In this document: positions 1 to 7,671 of the stretch, piece by piece
Position numbering within the stretch: the stretch's first letter is position 1
Layout of the letters: every line of letters starts with the position of its first letter
From: a virus
DNA length: 20,056 nt
Virus record (IMG/VR): IMGVR_UViG_3300034682_000149
Span: 1-20,056 of that record
Strand: one strand, 5' to 3'
Position numbers and translations under genes: made by a program
The notes under the pieces: model-generated
What the model was told of the DNA's origin: nothing
Database searches by the model: none
What the model saw: only the letters and a program-made list of their open reading frames with translations

Positions 1-1
1 C

Positions 2-370
2 CTGCTGGCGCTGGCCATGATCGTCGACGGCCGCATCGCGCCGCAGGAACTCAAGAGCCTGCACCGCAGCGGCGTGCTCGGGGCGCTGCGGGTGAGCGAA
101 GACACCTTCGACGACACGGCGGGCGAACTGACCCAGGACTTGCTGGCGACCAGCGCCGACCGCGAGGCCGGCATGGTCGAGATCGGGCCCGTGACAATCG
201 ACCGCCTGCTGGGCGAGGTGCAGGACGAGGCGCTGCGCGCGATGGTCCTCAGGGGCATGCTCGATATCGTGCGCGCCGACAGCGTGATCGACCATCGCGA
301 GCGCAGGCTGCTGCGCCGAGCGATGCATGCCTGGGGCGATTCGGCCGTCGAGGCGGGCAGCGCGGCGTAA
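2..370 (+). CDS. TerB-like protein, 5'-truncated by window edge
   Basis: The reading frame is open from base 2 and ends at TAA 368-370, so the true start lies left of the window; the first internal ATG is at 17. The visible protein is mostly helical and acidic. It has two repeats of the pattern seen in TerB/DjlA-type domains: DGRIAPQELKSL near the start and ADSVIDHRERRLLRRA near the end, each an acidic loop followed by an E-rich helix. TerB-fold proteins are linked to tellurite resistance and envelope stress, but the precise role here is unknown. The gene lies on the host side of the tRNA and is probably unrelated to the prophage. The family call rests on motif resemblance only. Confidence 0.6.
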   Translation: MLALAMIVDGRIAPQELKSLHRSGVLGALRVSEDTFDDTAGELTQDLLATSADREAGMVEIGPVTIDRLLGEVQDEALRAMVLRGMLDIVRADSVIDHRERRLLRRAMHAWGDSAVEAGSAA

Positions 371-513
371 CGGTACGGGCGGCGCCTTCGCATGCATGCA
401 TTGAAAGACATGCTTGCAATCCAGGCGCCGCCGTTACAAAGCGACACCATTTCAACACATTGCCGGAATAGCCCAGCCATACAATGAAGGCCTCACATCG
501 CGCGAGGTCCATC

Positions 514-1560
514 ATGTCGAACTATTCCCAGGATTACCGGTACAAGCTGACGCCGTCCGAGATGGACCGGGCCTGGCGGCTCGACCTGCGGCCGGTGCAC
601 GACCCGGAGCTCGGCCAGTACTACGGCCGCACCGCCCACTTCGGCACCCACGACCCGTATGCCAGCCAGGACGACATCTTCGTCTTCCATGCGATCAGGG
701 GCATGGCTTATACGGTCCAGAGCGGCAGTTACTTCGATCCGGTCGACCTGCGCATCCATGACGACGATGGCCGGGAAATCGCCAGCGACGATGGCAGCGG
801 CGCCTATGGCTACGATTACGCCGCCTTCGTCGCGCCTTATACGGGCTGGTACTACATCGACGCATCATGGAGCCAGGACTACTACGACACCTATGCCAGC
901 CTGAACGTCTACGAAGACCGGGTGCCGGTCTACCCTCCGATCAATACCATCGCCGGCACCGGCGGCCACGACATGCTGTACGGCACGCGCGCGGACGACA
1001 TCGTCGACGGCGGCGCCGGCATCGACACCTTCGTACTGGAGGGCTATCGCGACGAATACACGGTGAGCGTGAAGGACGGCGCCATCACGGTCAGCGACCT
1101 GCTGGGCCTGGACGGCGTCGACAGCCTGCGCAACGTCGAACGCCTGTCGTTCGAGGACGGCGTCTACATTTCCTACGAGACCACGGGCTTTCCGGCCGAT
1201 GCCTACCGCCTGTACCAGGCGGCCTTCGACCGCACGCCGGACAAGATTGGGCTGGGATACTGGATGGGCAAGATGGGTGACGGGGCGAGCCTGCACGCGG
1301 TGGCGGACGCTTTCGTCCACTCGGACGAGTTCGGCAAGCTGGTCGGTTCCGCGGCCAGCCACGCCGACATCATCACCCTGTTCTACGCGAATGTGCTCGA
1401 CCGTGCTCCGGATGCCGCTGGATTCGCCTACTGGAAGGCTGCTCTGGACAGCCGGACGGCGACGGTGGCCGACATGCTCGTGGGATTCAGTGAAAGCCCG
1501 GAAAACCAGGCCAAGGTCATCGGTTCGCTCGAGGCTGGTTACGAGTTCATCGTGACCTGA
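514..1560 (+). CDS. DUF4214 protein with PPC-like and RTX-like regions
   Basis: A 348-residue protein. I chose the ATG at 514 because GAGG lies 6 bases upstream; an in-frame ATG at 484 has no ribosome binding site. Residues about 50-145 look like a bacterial pre-peptidase C-terminal (PPC) beta domain: FVFHAIRGMAYTVQSG, then DLRIHDDDGREIASDD, then GWYYIDASW. Residues about 150-190 resemble an RTX/hemolysin calcium-binding stretch (GTGGHDMLYGTRADDIVDGG). The C-terminal part, from about 230, holds two DUF4214 repeats, AYRLYQAAFDRTPDKIGLGYW and the related LFYANVLDRAPDAAGFAYW. Such proteins are usually secreted by a type I route without an N-terminal signal peptide, and none is visible here. DUF4214 proteins are abundant in Massilia-like bacteria. 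It is the last host gene before the tRNA, with 24 bases between them. Confidence 0.8.
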   Translation: MSNYSQDYRYKLTPSEMDRAWRLDLRPVHDPELGQYYGRTAHFGTHDPYASQDDIFVFHAIRGMAYTVQSGSYFDPVDLRIHDDDGREIASDDGSGAYGYDYAAFVAPYTGWYYIDASWSQDYYDTYASLNVYEDRVPVYPPINTIAGTGGHDMLYGTRADDIVDGGAGIDTFVLEGYRDEYTVSVKDGAITVSDLLGLDGVDSLRNVERLSFEDGVYISYETTGFPADAYRLYQAAFDRTPDKIGLGYWMGKMGDGASLHAVADAFVHSDEFGKLVGSAASHADIITLFYANVLDRAPDAAGFAYWKAALDSRTATVADMLVGFSESPENQAKVIGSLEAGYEFIVT

Positions 1561-1584
1561 ATGGAAGCGCTGAGTAAGCAGAAG

Positions 1585-1661
1585 TGGCCCGCCCTACACG
1601 AATCGAACGTGTGACCCACAGCTTAGAAGGCTGTTGCTCTATCCAACTGAGCTAAGGGCGG
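1585..1661 (-). tRNA. tRNA-Arg (anticodon TCT)
   Basis: On the minus strand a full cloverleaf is present. The acceptor stem is CCGCCCT paired with AGGGCGG, followed by discriminator G and an encoded CCA at 1587-1585. The D arm is GCTC...GAGC, the anticodon stem is ACAGC/GCTGT with loop CTTCTAA (anticodon TCT), and the T arm is ACACG TTCGATT CGTGT. It resembles E. coli argU. Genes for tRNA-Arg(TCT) are common prophage integration sites. Here the 5' end of the tRNA, not the 3' end, faces the integrase. Confidence 0.95.
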
Positions 1662-1706
1662 ATCCTTGATTTATAAGGGTATTTCGACGTTCTAGCCTTG
1701 CCGAGC

Positions 1707-1735
1707 GCTCCGCAAAAATATCCTTGCTCCGCAAA
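1707..1735. repeat. Direct repeat next to the integrase (possible arm-type sites)
   Basis: GCTCCGCAAA occurs at 1707-1716 and again at 1726-1735, 19 bases apart, in the 74-base gap between the tRNA and the integrase stop codon. Each copy follows a CCTTG a few bases earlier. Tyrosine integrases bind short repeated arm sites near att, so these could be such sites; that is inference from position only. Confidence 0.4.
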
Positions 1736-2764
1736 TCACTTCACGGGGCCGACAATTTTACCACGGCGCAAGTAGTGCTTACGAGTGGTCTTGACGCTGT
1801 CGTGCCCCAGTAAATCACTTGCCGCCTGCTCCCCGAGCTCGGTCGATTTGTCGTCGGCAGCCTTGGCGCGCAGGTCGTAGAACCAAAACTCTTTGATCGC
1901 CTGGGCCAGTTCCGGGCGCGCCGCCGTGGCCGCCTCCTTGGCCGCGGCAAAATGGTCCTTGAGTATCTGCTTCGTTATCGGCTTGCCGTCGCGCACCATC
2001 AGGATGTGTCCGTTCACCGTCTTGTGCGCCGCCTTGCGCACCTGGATGCGTGCGATCAACTCGGCCAACTGCCCGGTGACGGCGATGCGCAGCCGTTTGC
2101 CGGTCTTGCTCTGCCCCACGGCCAGGGCGCCGTCGACAATGTCATCCATGCGCGCCTTGAGCGCATCGCCCGGGCGCTGGCCGGTCAGGTAGACGAAGTC
2201 CATGGCATCGCGCAGCGGCTCGCTGGCGGCGGCGCGCACGGCGTCGAACACCTCGTCGGTCACGTAGACCTGGCGCTTGTTCAGCGAATGCCCCTCGATG
2301 CCAATACACGGGCTTTGGAGGTCCGTATAACCCCAGCCGCGCGCGTGGTTCCACAGCGTCGAGAACAGACGCTTGCAGCGGTTCGCCGTGGTCGGCTTGG
2401 CGCGGTGGCGGTCAAGGAATTCCCGGATGTGCATCGGCTTGATCTGGTCAAGCGGGGCCGCATCGAAGAATGCGCGAAGGTGCTTCATGTCATAGCGATG
2501 CGTGGCCTGCGTGCTCGTAGCCAGCCCGGGAAGCGCCTCAACCTCGTACCTCGTGATCACATCGCTAAACTTCGGCGCAGCCACCTTCGCCACTTCATGC
2601 AGCTCCGCGTACTTGCGCAGCGCCGCGATATAGTCGTCGCCAAGCGGTATCTCCCGCCGGGGCTTCTCGCCTGTGTCCAGGTAGTAATACGTCCGCCCGC
2701 TGCGCTGCACACGCTTGCGCATGTGCGGCGGCAGATTGGCGTTTGTTGTCGGCTTGCGTCCCAT
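1736..2764 (-). CDS. int: Phage tyrosine integrase
   Basis: A site-specific tyrosine recombinase of 342 residues that would integrate and excise the phage. The N-terminal region (to about 60) is a short AP2-like arm-binding segment with RSGRTYYYLDTGEKPRREIPLG. A SAM-like core-binding domain covers about 65-160. The catalytic domain shows R197 in TGQRPGDALKAR, K220 in SKTGKRLRI, R299 in YDLRAKAADD, H321 in LLGHDSVKTT and the nucleophile Y331 in RKHYLRRG. The usual HxxR histidine is Y296 here, a replacement that I believe also occurs in related phage integrases. The gene starts 3 bases after the DUF4224 stop, so the two are translationally linked, as int and xis-like genes usually are. It is the last gene of the leftward operon and points at the tRNA. 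Confidence 0.95.
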   Translation of the reverse strand: MGRKPTTNANLPPHMRKRVQRSGRTYYYLDTGEKPRREIPLGDDYIAALRKYAELHEVAKVAAPKFSDVITRYEVEALPGLATSTQATHRYDMKHLRAFFDAAPLDQIKPMHIREFLDRHRAKPTTANRCKRLFSTLWNHARGWGYTDLQSPCIGIEGHSLNKRQVYVTDEVFDAVRAAASEPLRDAMDFVYLTGQRPGDALKARMDDIVDGALAVGQSKTGKRLRIAVTGQLAELIARIQVRKAAHKTVNGHILMVRDGKPITKQILKDHFAAAKEAATAARPELAQAIKEFWFYDLRAKAADDKSTELGEQAASDLLGHDSVKTTRKHYLRRGKIVGPVK

Positions 2765-2767
2765 TTA

Positions 2768-2965
2768 TCACTTCGGTGGTTGCCACATCGGCGCGGGCGC
2801 CGGCGGCGGTTTTCTTCCCTCGATCGCGGCGGCCGGCACCACTGGCTTGCCGACCGCGTTCACGTGAAACGGCAAGCCCATCCGGCGCAGCGCCTCGATC
2901 TGCTTCGATTTTATCCGGCGCCCGGTCAGCTCGACCAGGTCGTCAGCGGTCAAAAACATTCCCAT
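2768..2965 (-). CDS. DUF4224 protein, possible excisionase or integrase partner
   Basis: A 65-residue protein starting MGMFLTADDLVELTGRR. The pattern FLT..DLVELTG....KQIEALRRMGLPFHVN..GKPVV is the DUF4224 signature, a small domain often found directly upstream of phage integrases. I placed the start at the ATG at 2963-2965, which has GGAGG five bases upstream; alternatives at 2977 and 2959 have worse spacing. By its position between the left operon and int it may be the excisionase or recombination directionality factor. The helix-turn-helix-like ADDLVELTG..KSKQIEALRR fits DNA binding, but the role is inferred from context. It overlaps the upstream gene by 23 bases. Confidence 0.8.
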   Translation of the reverse strand: MGMFLTADDLVELTGRRIKSKQIEALRRMGLPFHVNAVGKPVVPAAAIEGRKPPPAPAPMWQPPK

Positions 2966-3662
2966 CGGCGCCTCCATTCTCCTTATTGGTGGTGTGTGAG
3001 GGTGCCGCCAGAAGCACGTCGCACAGCTCAAGATAAATGTGAGGGAACGTGAGGTTCGGCACCGAGCCGCAATTCGTAGCCACTTTTTGGGCAATTCGAG
3101 CGGCCAAAAACTCGATCGTCTTTTTCGTCCACGGATCCACTTCCCCGCGCCGCGCCCGATCCGCCGCCACCGCATCGCGCTGGCCCTGGCGGTACTGCTC
3201 GGCGAGAGCCGCATCGATGAAGTCGAACACGGTTTCCGGGCCGTGCATCATCCAGAGCGTGTCGCTGATACCGCCGCCGGGGCTATCGTTGGCGAACTGC
3301 AGCGCATGCCGCACCTCGACCAATACCTTTCGTAGCCGCGCAGCTTCGTCGTCCACCTCAGCAGGGCGGGAAGTAAGGGCGGCGCGCTCCAGTAGCATCC
3401 GTGAGATGTTGGCGCTGGCAGCCTGCTCCCCCTCCCAGCGCCCTCGGATCAGGTCGTTGGGGCGTCGCTCGACAAGTGGGCGTCCAGGGCCAAAGGAAGC
3501 GGCAATGCGCGCGGCCTCCTCAAATGCTGCTGCGCGCTCGTCAACCTCGGGCGCGGTGCTGGGCGATGGCGAGGCGGGGCAGAACGGGCAGGCATCAGGT
3601 TCCCAGCCGTTCGTCTCGCTCACGTCCCCGCAGCAGTCCCATTCTTTGCGGTACATGCTCAT
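2943..3662 (-). CDS. Hypothetical phage protein with N-terminal Cys motif
   Basis: A 239-residue protein I do not recognise. Near the N-terminus it has CCGDVSETNGWEPDACPFC, a CC...CxxC arrangement that could bind one zinc ion. Residues about 40-75 form an alanine-rich acidic helix (VDERAAAFEEAARIAASFG), a module seen in Ea22-type phage proteins. The middle has FANDSPGGGISDTLWMMHGPETVFDFIDAALAEQYRQGQ, and the C-terminal half is helical. It starts with ATGA overlap on the gene at 3659-5029 and its end overlaps the DUF4224 gene, so it lies firmly inside the left operon. Its modular, low-complexity character suggests an accessory protein rather than an enzyme. Confidence 0.8.
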   Translation of the reverse strand: MSMYRKEWDCCGDVSETNGWEPDACPFCPASPSPSTAPEVDERAAAFEEAARIAASFGPGRPLVERRPNDLIRGRWEGEQAASANISRMLLERAALTSRPAEVDDEAARLRKVLVEVRHALQFANDSPGGGISDTLWMMHGPETVFDFIDAALAEQYRQGQRDAVAADRARRGEVDPWTKKTIEFLAARIAQKVATNCGSVPNLTFPHIYLELCDVLLAAPSHTTNKENGGADGNVFDR

Positions 3663-5029
3663 GCCTCATCCCCCTGTCCCTGGCCGCCGTCGAGCTGGGC
3701 GGCGCGCTCTACCTTGTGGCCGTCCGGGTCGATACCGGCGCCGATGCAAATCTGGTGCGCGCTGTTGCTGCCGGTGGCGAAAAGCTCAGCAGCGAATGCC
3801 CAGTTCGGCGTGATAGAGAACCGGCGCGCCGCGATACGGCGTGCGTTCGCCATCAGTAAATAGTCGTCGCGGTGGCCATGCGCGGGCTTCTTCGGCGCTT
3901 CCGGTGTGCCGGGGGCGCTAGGGGCTGGCTGGTCGAGCACGCGCAGGCCGAATTCGGTCGTCTCGTAATAGCTGCCCGACGTGCGGCGCACCACGCCGAT
4001 GGCGGCCAGGCGCTGCATCATCGTCTTCGGCACGTCGTACCCCTCGCCGTCCTGGCAGGTCTCATCGAACCGGCGAAGCGCGGCCATCTCGTCGGCGTTC
4101 ATCAGGTTCAGCGAGTCAGGTGCTGCGGCTTGCTGGGCGGCGAGGGCTGCATATGTGGCGTTAAGTGCTGCGTCGATATGGGTCAGGCGATCACCCATTG
4201 GGTTGCGTGCGCGGAGAAGCGCGGCCTCGATTTCTTTCAGTACCGCCTGTGCGCCTTGGGACTGAGCGGCGACTGGAGTCGCAGCGCACGGGCCTTCGTG
4301 ACCGGGCGCGCGGGTGCAGTGCCAGCCGGCTGGCGGAAGCCGGCACTCGCCGGCAATGCCCTTGCGCCAACGCTCCATGCCGCGAGCAACAAGGCGCTTG
4401 TCGTCGTCGGTCAGTTCGTCACCGTCTGCCGGTGCACCGCTCTCTGCATGCTGGGCGGCTGGTGCTGAGCGATAGCGGTTGTACGCGGCCAGCGCGGCAC
4501 ATACGGTCTTCTCGTCTTCGCCGACGAATATCCCGTCCTGGTAGGAATCGTTCAGCGCGAGGTACAGCTGCGCAGCCACCACTTCCAGAGAAATCACTGC
4601 TTGCGGCGCTTCGCCCTCTGGCTTGGCGCGCGAATCCAACAGGAAGCATTCGATGCGCTCCATGGTCGCGTCCAGCTCGGCCTCTGCTTCGTTGTTCCAA
4701 GCGCGAGCGGCGTCTTTCAAGAGTGTCAAGGCTTCGCCCTCTGGCTGGGCGCGGCGAGCAAGGGCGATCAGGGCCAGCACGGCGGCAGGGTTGGCGGCGG
4801 CGCAGAACTCGGCGTTGGCCTGCTGGCGTTCCAGCTCGTCGTCGGGGTCCTGGTCATGGAACGTGACGTTGAACGAGGCGAGCTGCGCCTGCGCGCTACC
4901 ATTCACGTATTTGCGCATCGGCCCGCCCACTACGCAGCCATGGCGTTGCGCATTCCATTCGCCGGGCGTTGCCGCGCGCGCCAGCGCTTCCAGGCGGTCC
5001 AGGTCCGGCAGTTCAGTTGGATTGCTCAT
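3659..5029 (-). CDS. Ea22-like modular phage protein
   Basis: A 456-residue protein assembled from several phage modules. Residues 1-100 fit the Ead/Ea22 pattern: LDRLEALARAATPGEW at the start and ANAEFCAAANPAAVLALIALARRA at the end. Two short PEGEA repeats follow (about residues 95 and 137). A Cys/His motif, CRLPPAGWHC...GHEGPC, lies near 230 and may bind metal. Residues about 300-370 look like a winged-helix segment (MNADEMAALRRFDETC...TMMQRLAAIGVVRRTSGSYYETTEFGLRVLD), and the C-terminus has RRIAARRFSITPNWAFAAELFATG. Ea22-type proteins come from the lambda b/early left region and their function is poorly known. ATGA overlaps join it to both neighbours. Confidence 0.8.
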   Translation of the reverse strand: MSNPTELPDLDRLEALARAATPGEWNAQRHGCVVGGPMRKYVNGSAQAQLASFNVTFHDQDPDDELERQQANAEFCAAANPAAVLALIALARRAQPEGEALTLLKDAARAWNNEAEAELDATMERIECFLLDSRAKPEGEAPQAVISLEVVAAQLYLALNDSYQDGIFVGEDEKTVCAALAAYNRYRSAPAAQHAESGAPADGDELTDDDKRLVARGMERWRKGIAGECRLPPAGWHCTRAPGHEGPCAATPVAAQSQGAQAVLKEIEAALLRARNPMGDRLTHIDAALNATYAALAAQQAAAPDSLNLMNADEMAALRRFDETCQDGEGYDVPKTMMQRLAAIGVVRRTSGSYYETTEFGLRVLDQPAPSAPGTPEAPKKPAHGHRDDYLLMANARRIAARRFSITPNWAFAAELFATGSNSAHQICIGAGIDPDGHKVERAAQLDGGQGQGDEA

Positions 5030-5277
5030 TTCGATTCCTTTGCTGGCGATGGGGCGGCGGCCGAGACAGCTTCTTTTATCGCATCGGCTGCGTCCTTTTG
5101 AATAGCGCGAGCTTGATATGACATAGCGTAAGCTCGGCGCAATGCTTCTTCGATAATCATCTCTGCTTCGTGCTTTATCATCCGTATCGAGTGCCGCATT
5201 GGCTCGTCGTTTTCAGGCGTAATCGCGCGCAGTGCCGCCATAGTGTCGATGAATTGGTCAGCTATAGATTGGCTCAT
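5026..5277 (-). CDS. Small hypothetical phage protein
   Basis: An 83-residue, largely alpha-helical protein starting MSQSIADQFIDTMAALRAIT; I do not recognise a family. The middle, SIRMIKHEAEMIIEEALRRAYAMSYQARAIQKDAADAIKEAV, could form a long amphipathic helix or coiled coil. It has no Cys motif, signal peptide or membrane segment. It is joined by ATGA overlaps at both ends (5274-5277 and 5026-5029), which supports it being translated. Confidence 0.7.
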   Translation of the reverse strand: MSQSIADQFIDTMAALRAITPENDEPMRHSIRMIKHEAEMIIEEALRRAYAMSYQARAIQKDAADAIKEAVSAAAPSPAKESK

Positions 5278-6605
5278 TTCTGTTCCTTTACTGGTGATGA
5301 GGTGTCATGAACCATTGCGGTGTCGATAGCTTCATCAGCCCTTGCTCCTTCCAGCCACGAAGGCCCGAAATATTTGTTGTTTGTATCGCGAACGATGTAG
5401 GGCGAACGTGCTTCTGCATCAGAGTTGCGCAAATAACGATAGCGTGCCGCATCACGCGCCAAATCCTCCGGCACCGCTACCTGACCGGCTTGTGCCGCAA
5501 CGAAACCGACGCTGGCGGCCAGTGCCTCATCGACCGCCGATGTTGCGCGGGCCAGATCAGTATCCTCGCCATGCGCCTCATGTTTGATGGCGGCATCTAG
5601 CAGCGCTTGAGAGGCAGCGCGCAAACGTTCGACCTCGCCCGTTGGATCAGCAATCAGCCAGCTCTGGTAATACTCGCGCCGCTCATCCGTCAGTACAGTG
5701 CTTGCACCGACCATCTTGCTGCCGAACGGGTCTTCGTTGAGCATCCGGCGAACGTCACGCATGGCTTTCTTGGCCTGCTCGGCATCACCTTTCGATGGCG
5801 TCGAGATTTCTGCGAACTCAAGCAGGTGCAGCAGGTCAGCCACACGCGAGCGCAGCGCGAAGCCCGCCGAGGCAGTGCTTGCACCAGTAGTTGCGGGAGG
5901 GGTGGCGAGCAAATCTTGCACGTCCTTTACCAAGTAGTAGCCCTGACCTTCAATCGGCTCAACGTTCATTGCCAATAGGCTGGGACGATAACGAGTGAGG
6001 CTCGACAGATCGACTTCCTCCTTATTGGCGACCTGACGGGATGCGCGGTCGGCTGCGACAACCTCTTTCGCCATGTCAGACAGTTCTTTAAACTCGAACG
6101 ATGGGTCACCTTTGCGGCGCTCATATTCGAGGTTCGTGATCGTCTGCCAGTCGGTCCAAGTGTTGTCGCCCTTGCAGAATCGACGCGCCTGCATTGCGTA
6201 GTGTCCGCCTTCTTCTGCCGCCTTATTGGCAGCGCCGGGAAGGATCTCCATGACCTCCAGAACTTCCTGGCCCGGCAGGGCATGCTCGAACCGGCTGCCG
6301 TACTCCTGCAGGACACCATGGCCCGCGCCGGTGATGAGCGCTGCCCAGCGGCGCGGCTGGCCGGTCTCGGGGCCGAAGTACAGGTCGAGTTCCGGGCGGT
6401 CGCCGTGGCGCATGCGGCGCTGCGGGTCCACAGTGTCGAGCTGTGCGCGGATCGCAGCAGGATCGCCGGCCACGACATACTGCTGCGTGTTCGGGATCGC
6501 GGCCAGCGCGCCGGCGCAGCGCATGTAGTCCAGCAGATGGGCGCCGGCGGCGGCGAAGGTGTTCGATAGCTCGGTGCGGCGGGCGTGGAAATCGGTGTCG
6601 GTCAT
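5274..6605 (-). CDS. Hypothetical phage protein with Ea22-type C-terminal module
   Basis: A 443-residue protein with GGAG eight bases before the ATG at 6605. The N-terminal half (MTDTDFHARRTELSNTF... to about 200) is unknown to me. It has aromatic-rich segments such as ELDLYFGPETGQPRRWAALI and KGDNTWTDWQTITNLEYERRK. A linker with TPPATTGASTASAG lies near 235. The C-terminal part contains ARDAARYRYLRNSD and SWLEGARADEAIDTAM, a cap seen on many Ea22-like and hypothetical phage proteins. The gene appears to be a fusion of an unknown domain with this mobile C-terminal module. It sits 15 bases downstream of ninB. Confidence 0.75.
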   Translation of the reverse strand: MTDTDFHARRTELSNTFAAAGAHLLDYMRCAGALAAIPNTQQYVVAGDPAAIRAQLDTVDPQRRMRHGDRPELDLYFGPETGQPRRWAALITGAGHGVLQEYGSRFEHALPGQEVLEVMEILPGAANKAAEEGGHYAMQARRFCKGDNTWTDWQTITNLEYERRKGDPSFEFKELSDMAKEVVAADRASRQVANKEEVDLSSLTRYRPSLLAMNVEPIEGQGYYLVKDVQDLLATPPATTGASTASAGFALRSRVADLLHLLEFAEISTPSKGDAEQAKKAMRDVRRMLNEDPFGSKMVGASTVLTDERREYYQSWLIADPTGEVERLRAASQALLDAAIKHEAHGEDTDLARATSAVDEALAASVGFVAAQAGQVAVPEDLARDAARYRYLRNSDAEARSPYIVRDTNNKYFGPSWLEGARADEAIDTAMVHDTSSPVKEQK

Positions 6606-6620
6606 GCAGGTCTCTCCAGG

Positions 6621-7052
6621 TTAGTATTGTTGGGCCGGCTCGCTCCAGCGCACGTCACGCGCCGCGCCGAAGGCATACAGAAACTCGATGAAGGCCGCGG
6701 CCTCCTTCACGTAGAACTCGCGCGACTGGACGCCAAGCTGCACGATCCGGCGCCCGTCGAAGCTCGGGACCACGCGCGCATCGTGGTGCAGCGGCGTGCC
6801 GGCGGCGCGCATCTCGTCGGCGAACTCGTCGATCAGCAGGCGCTTCATATCGTCGGCGTCCCACTGCCGGCCGATGTGCTCGACCTGGCGCGCGATGTCG
6901 CCGATCATGGCGTGGTATTTTTCTTCCTGGATCCGCTTCTTCGCCGGCTCCGAGATCACCACCATGAAGCCGGGCGGCGCGTCCATCACGCAGCGCGCGG
7001 CGTTATTGCGGGCCTGGTCGTGCGCCAGGACGAAGGTGCGGCGGGCGGTCAT
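6621..7052 (-). CDS. ninB: NinB-like recombination protein
   Basis: A 143-residue protein close in length to lambda NinB (Orf), a homodimeric DNA-binding protein that supports phage recombination and can partly replace RecFOR functions. It matches the family in the N-terminal RNNAARCVMDAPPGFMVVISEP, the central MIGDIARQVEHIGRQWDADDMKRLLIDEF, and the C-terminal LGVQSREFYVKEAAAFIEFLYAFGA. In lambda, ninB lies on the right side; here it sits in the left operon near exo and bet, forming one recombination cluster. The start has ATGA overlap with the 58-residue gene upstream. Confidence 0.85.
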   Translation of the reverse strand: MTARRTFVLAHDQARNNAARCVMDAPPGFMVVISEPAKKRIQEEKYHAMIGDIARQVEHIGRQWDADDMKRLLIDEFADEMRAAGTPLHHDARVVPSFDGRRIVQLGVQSREFYVKEAAAFIEFLYAFGAARDVRWSEPAQQY

Positions 7053-7225
7053 GGCATCACCTCGCCGCGCACGGTCGCCAGGTTCACGGAAGCCAGCCTC
7101 TCGATGATCGCCAGCGCCGGCAGGTCGAACGCCTCGACCAGAGCGTCAACGATCTGCACATCGGTCAGCGCTTCGGAAGCGGCGTCGGCCAGCTCGCACA
7201 GGTGGCCGTGGTCGGCGGCGTTCAT
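7049..7225 (-). CDS. Small hypothetical phage protein
   Basis: A 58-residue acidic helical protein (MNAADHGHLCELADAASEALTDVQIVDALVEAFDLPALAIIERL...). I chose the ATG at 7223-7225, which overlaps the stop of the HNH gene as ATGA; the longer frame start at 7279 would overlap that gene deeply without need. No known family recognised. It links the HNH gene and ninB by overlaps on both sides. Confidence 0.65.
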   Translation of the reverse strand: MNAADHGHLCELADAASEALTDVQIVDALVEAFDLPALAIIERLASVNLATVRGEVMP

Positions 7226-7671
7226 GCTGCCTCCGCGATCGGTGAAAATTTGGCGCGCATGGAAATGGCGGTACAGCACGCTTCGAAGAAGTCATGGAGC
7301 GTCGCGTCGAAGACGATGCGCCCGCCACGGCGCAGCCGCACGCGGAATCCACTTCCGTCAGACCGGACTTCCAGCCCGCGCACGCCAGTTTTGTTGGTGC
7401 GATACACCCGCTTATTCAAGTTCTGCGTCTGACGATCCGCCCAGCAGCAGTTCTCACGCGAGTAGCCGAGTTCGTTGTCTCGACGCTCCAGTGTGTATCC
7501 CGCGGGGCGCGGCCCCATGTCAGCCATGAAGGTCTTCGGATCGCGCCATTCGGCGCTTACCGAGATACCGCGGCCGCCATAGTTCTGGAACGAGCGGTGA
7601 TTCGGATTGGTGCAACGGCCGATCATGTCAGCCCAGACCCAATACACGTGCTTTTCCTCACGGGACATCAT
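7222..7671 (-). CDS. HNH-type homing endonuclease with AP2-like domain
   Basis: A 149-residue protein. Its N-terminal two thirds follow a phage endonuclease pattern: YWVWADMIGRCTNPNHRSF, NYGGRGISVSAEW, FMADMGPRPAGYTLERRDN, then GYSRENCCWADRQTQNLNKR. The stretch LERRDN...GYSRENCCWA corresponds to the HNH/NUMOD-like core (usually LERIDNDGNY...NCRWA). The C-terminal GVRGLEVRSDGSGFRVRLRRGGRI is an AP2-like DNA-binding fold. It would nick or cut a specific site and is probably a selfish insertion in the left operon. The start overlaps the exonuclease stop (ATGA); a second ATG follows directly with GGAGG seven bases upstream. Confidence 0.8.
   Translation of the reverse strand: MMSREEKHVYWVWADMIGRCTNPNHRSFQNYGGRGISVSAEWRDPKTFMADMGPRPAGYTLERRDNELGYSRENCCWADRQTQNLNKRVYRTNKTGVRGLEVRSDGSGFRVRLRRGGRIVFDATLHDFFEACCTAISMRAKFSPIAEAA

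Noticed and set aside
378-432. Inverted repeat GGCGGCGCC / GGCGCCGCC after the TerB-like gene
   Set aside because: The loop is 37 bases and no T run follows, so it is not a convincing terminator; short GC palindromes are frequent in such DNA.
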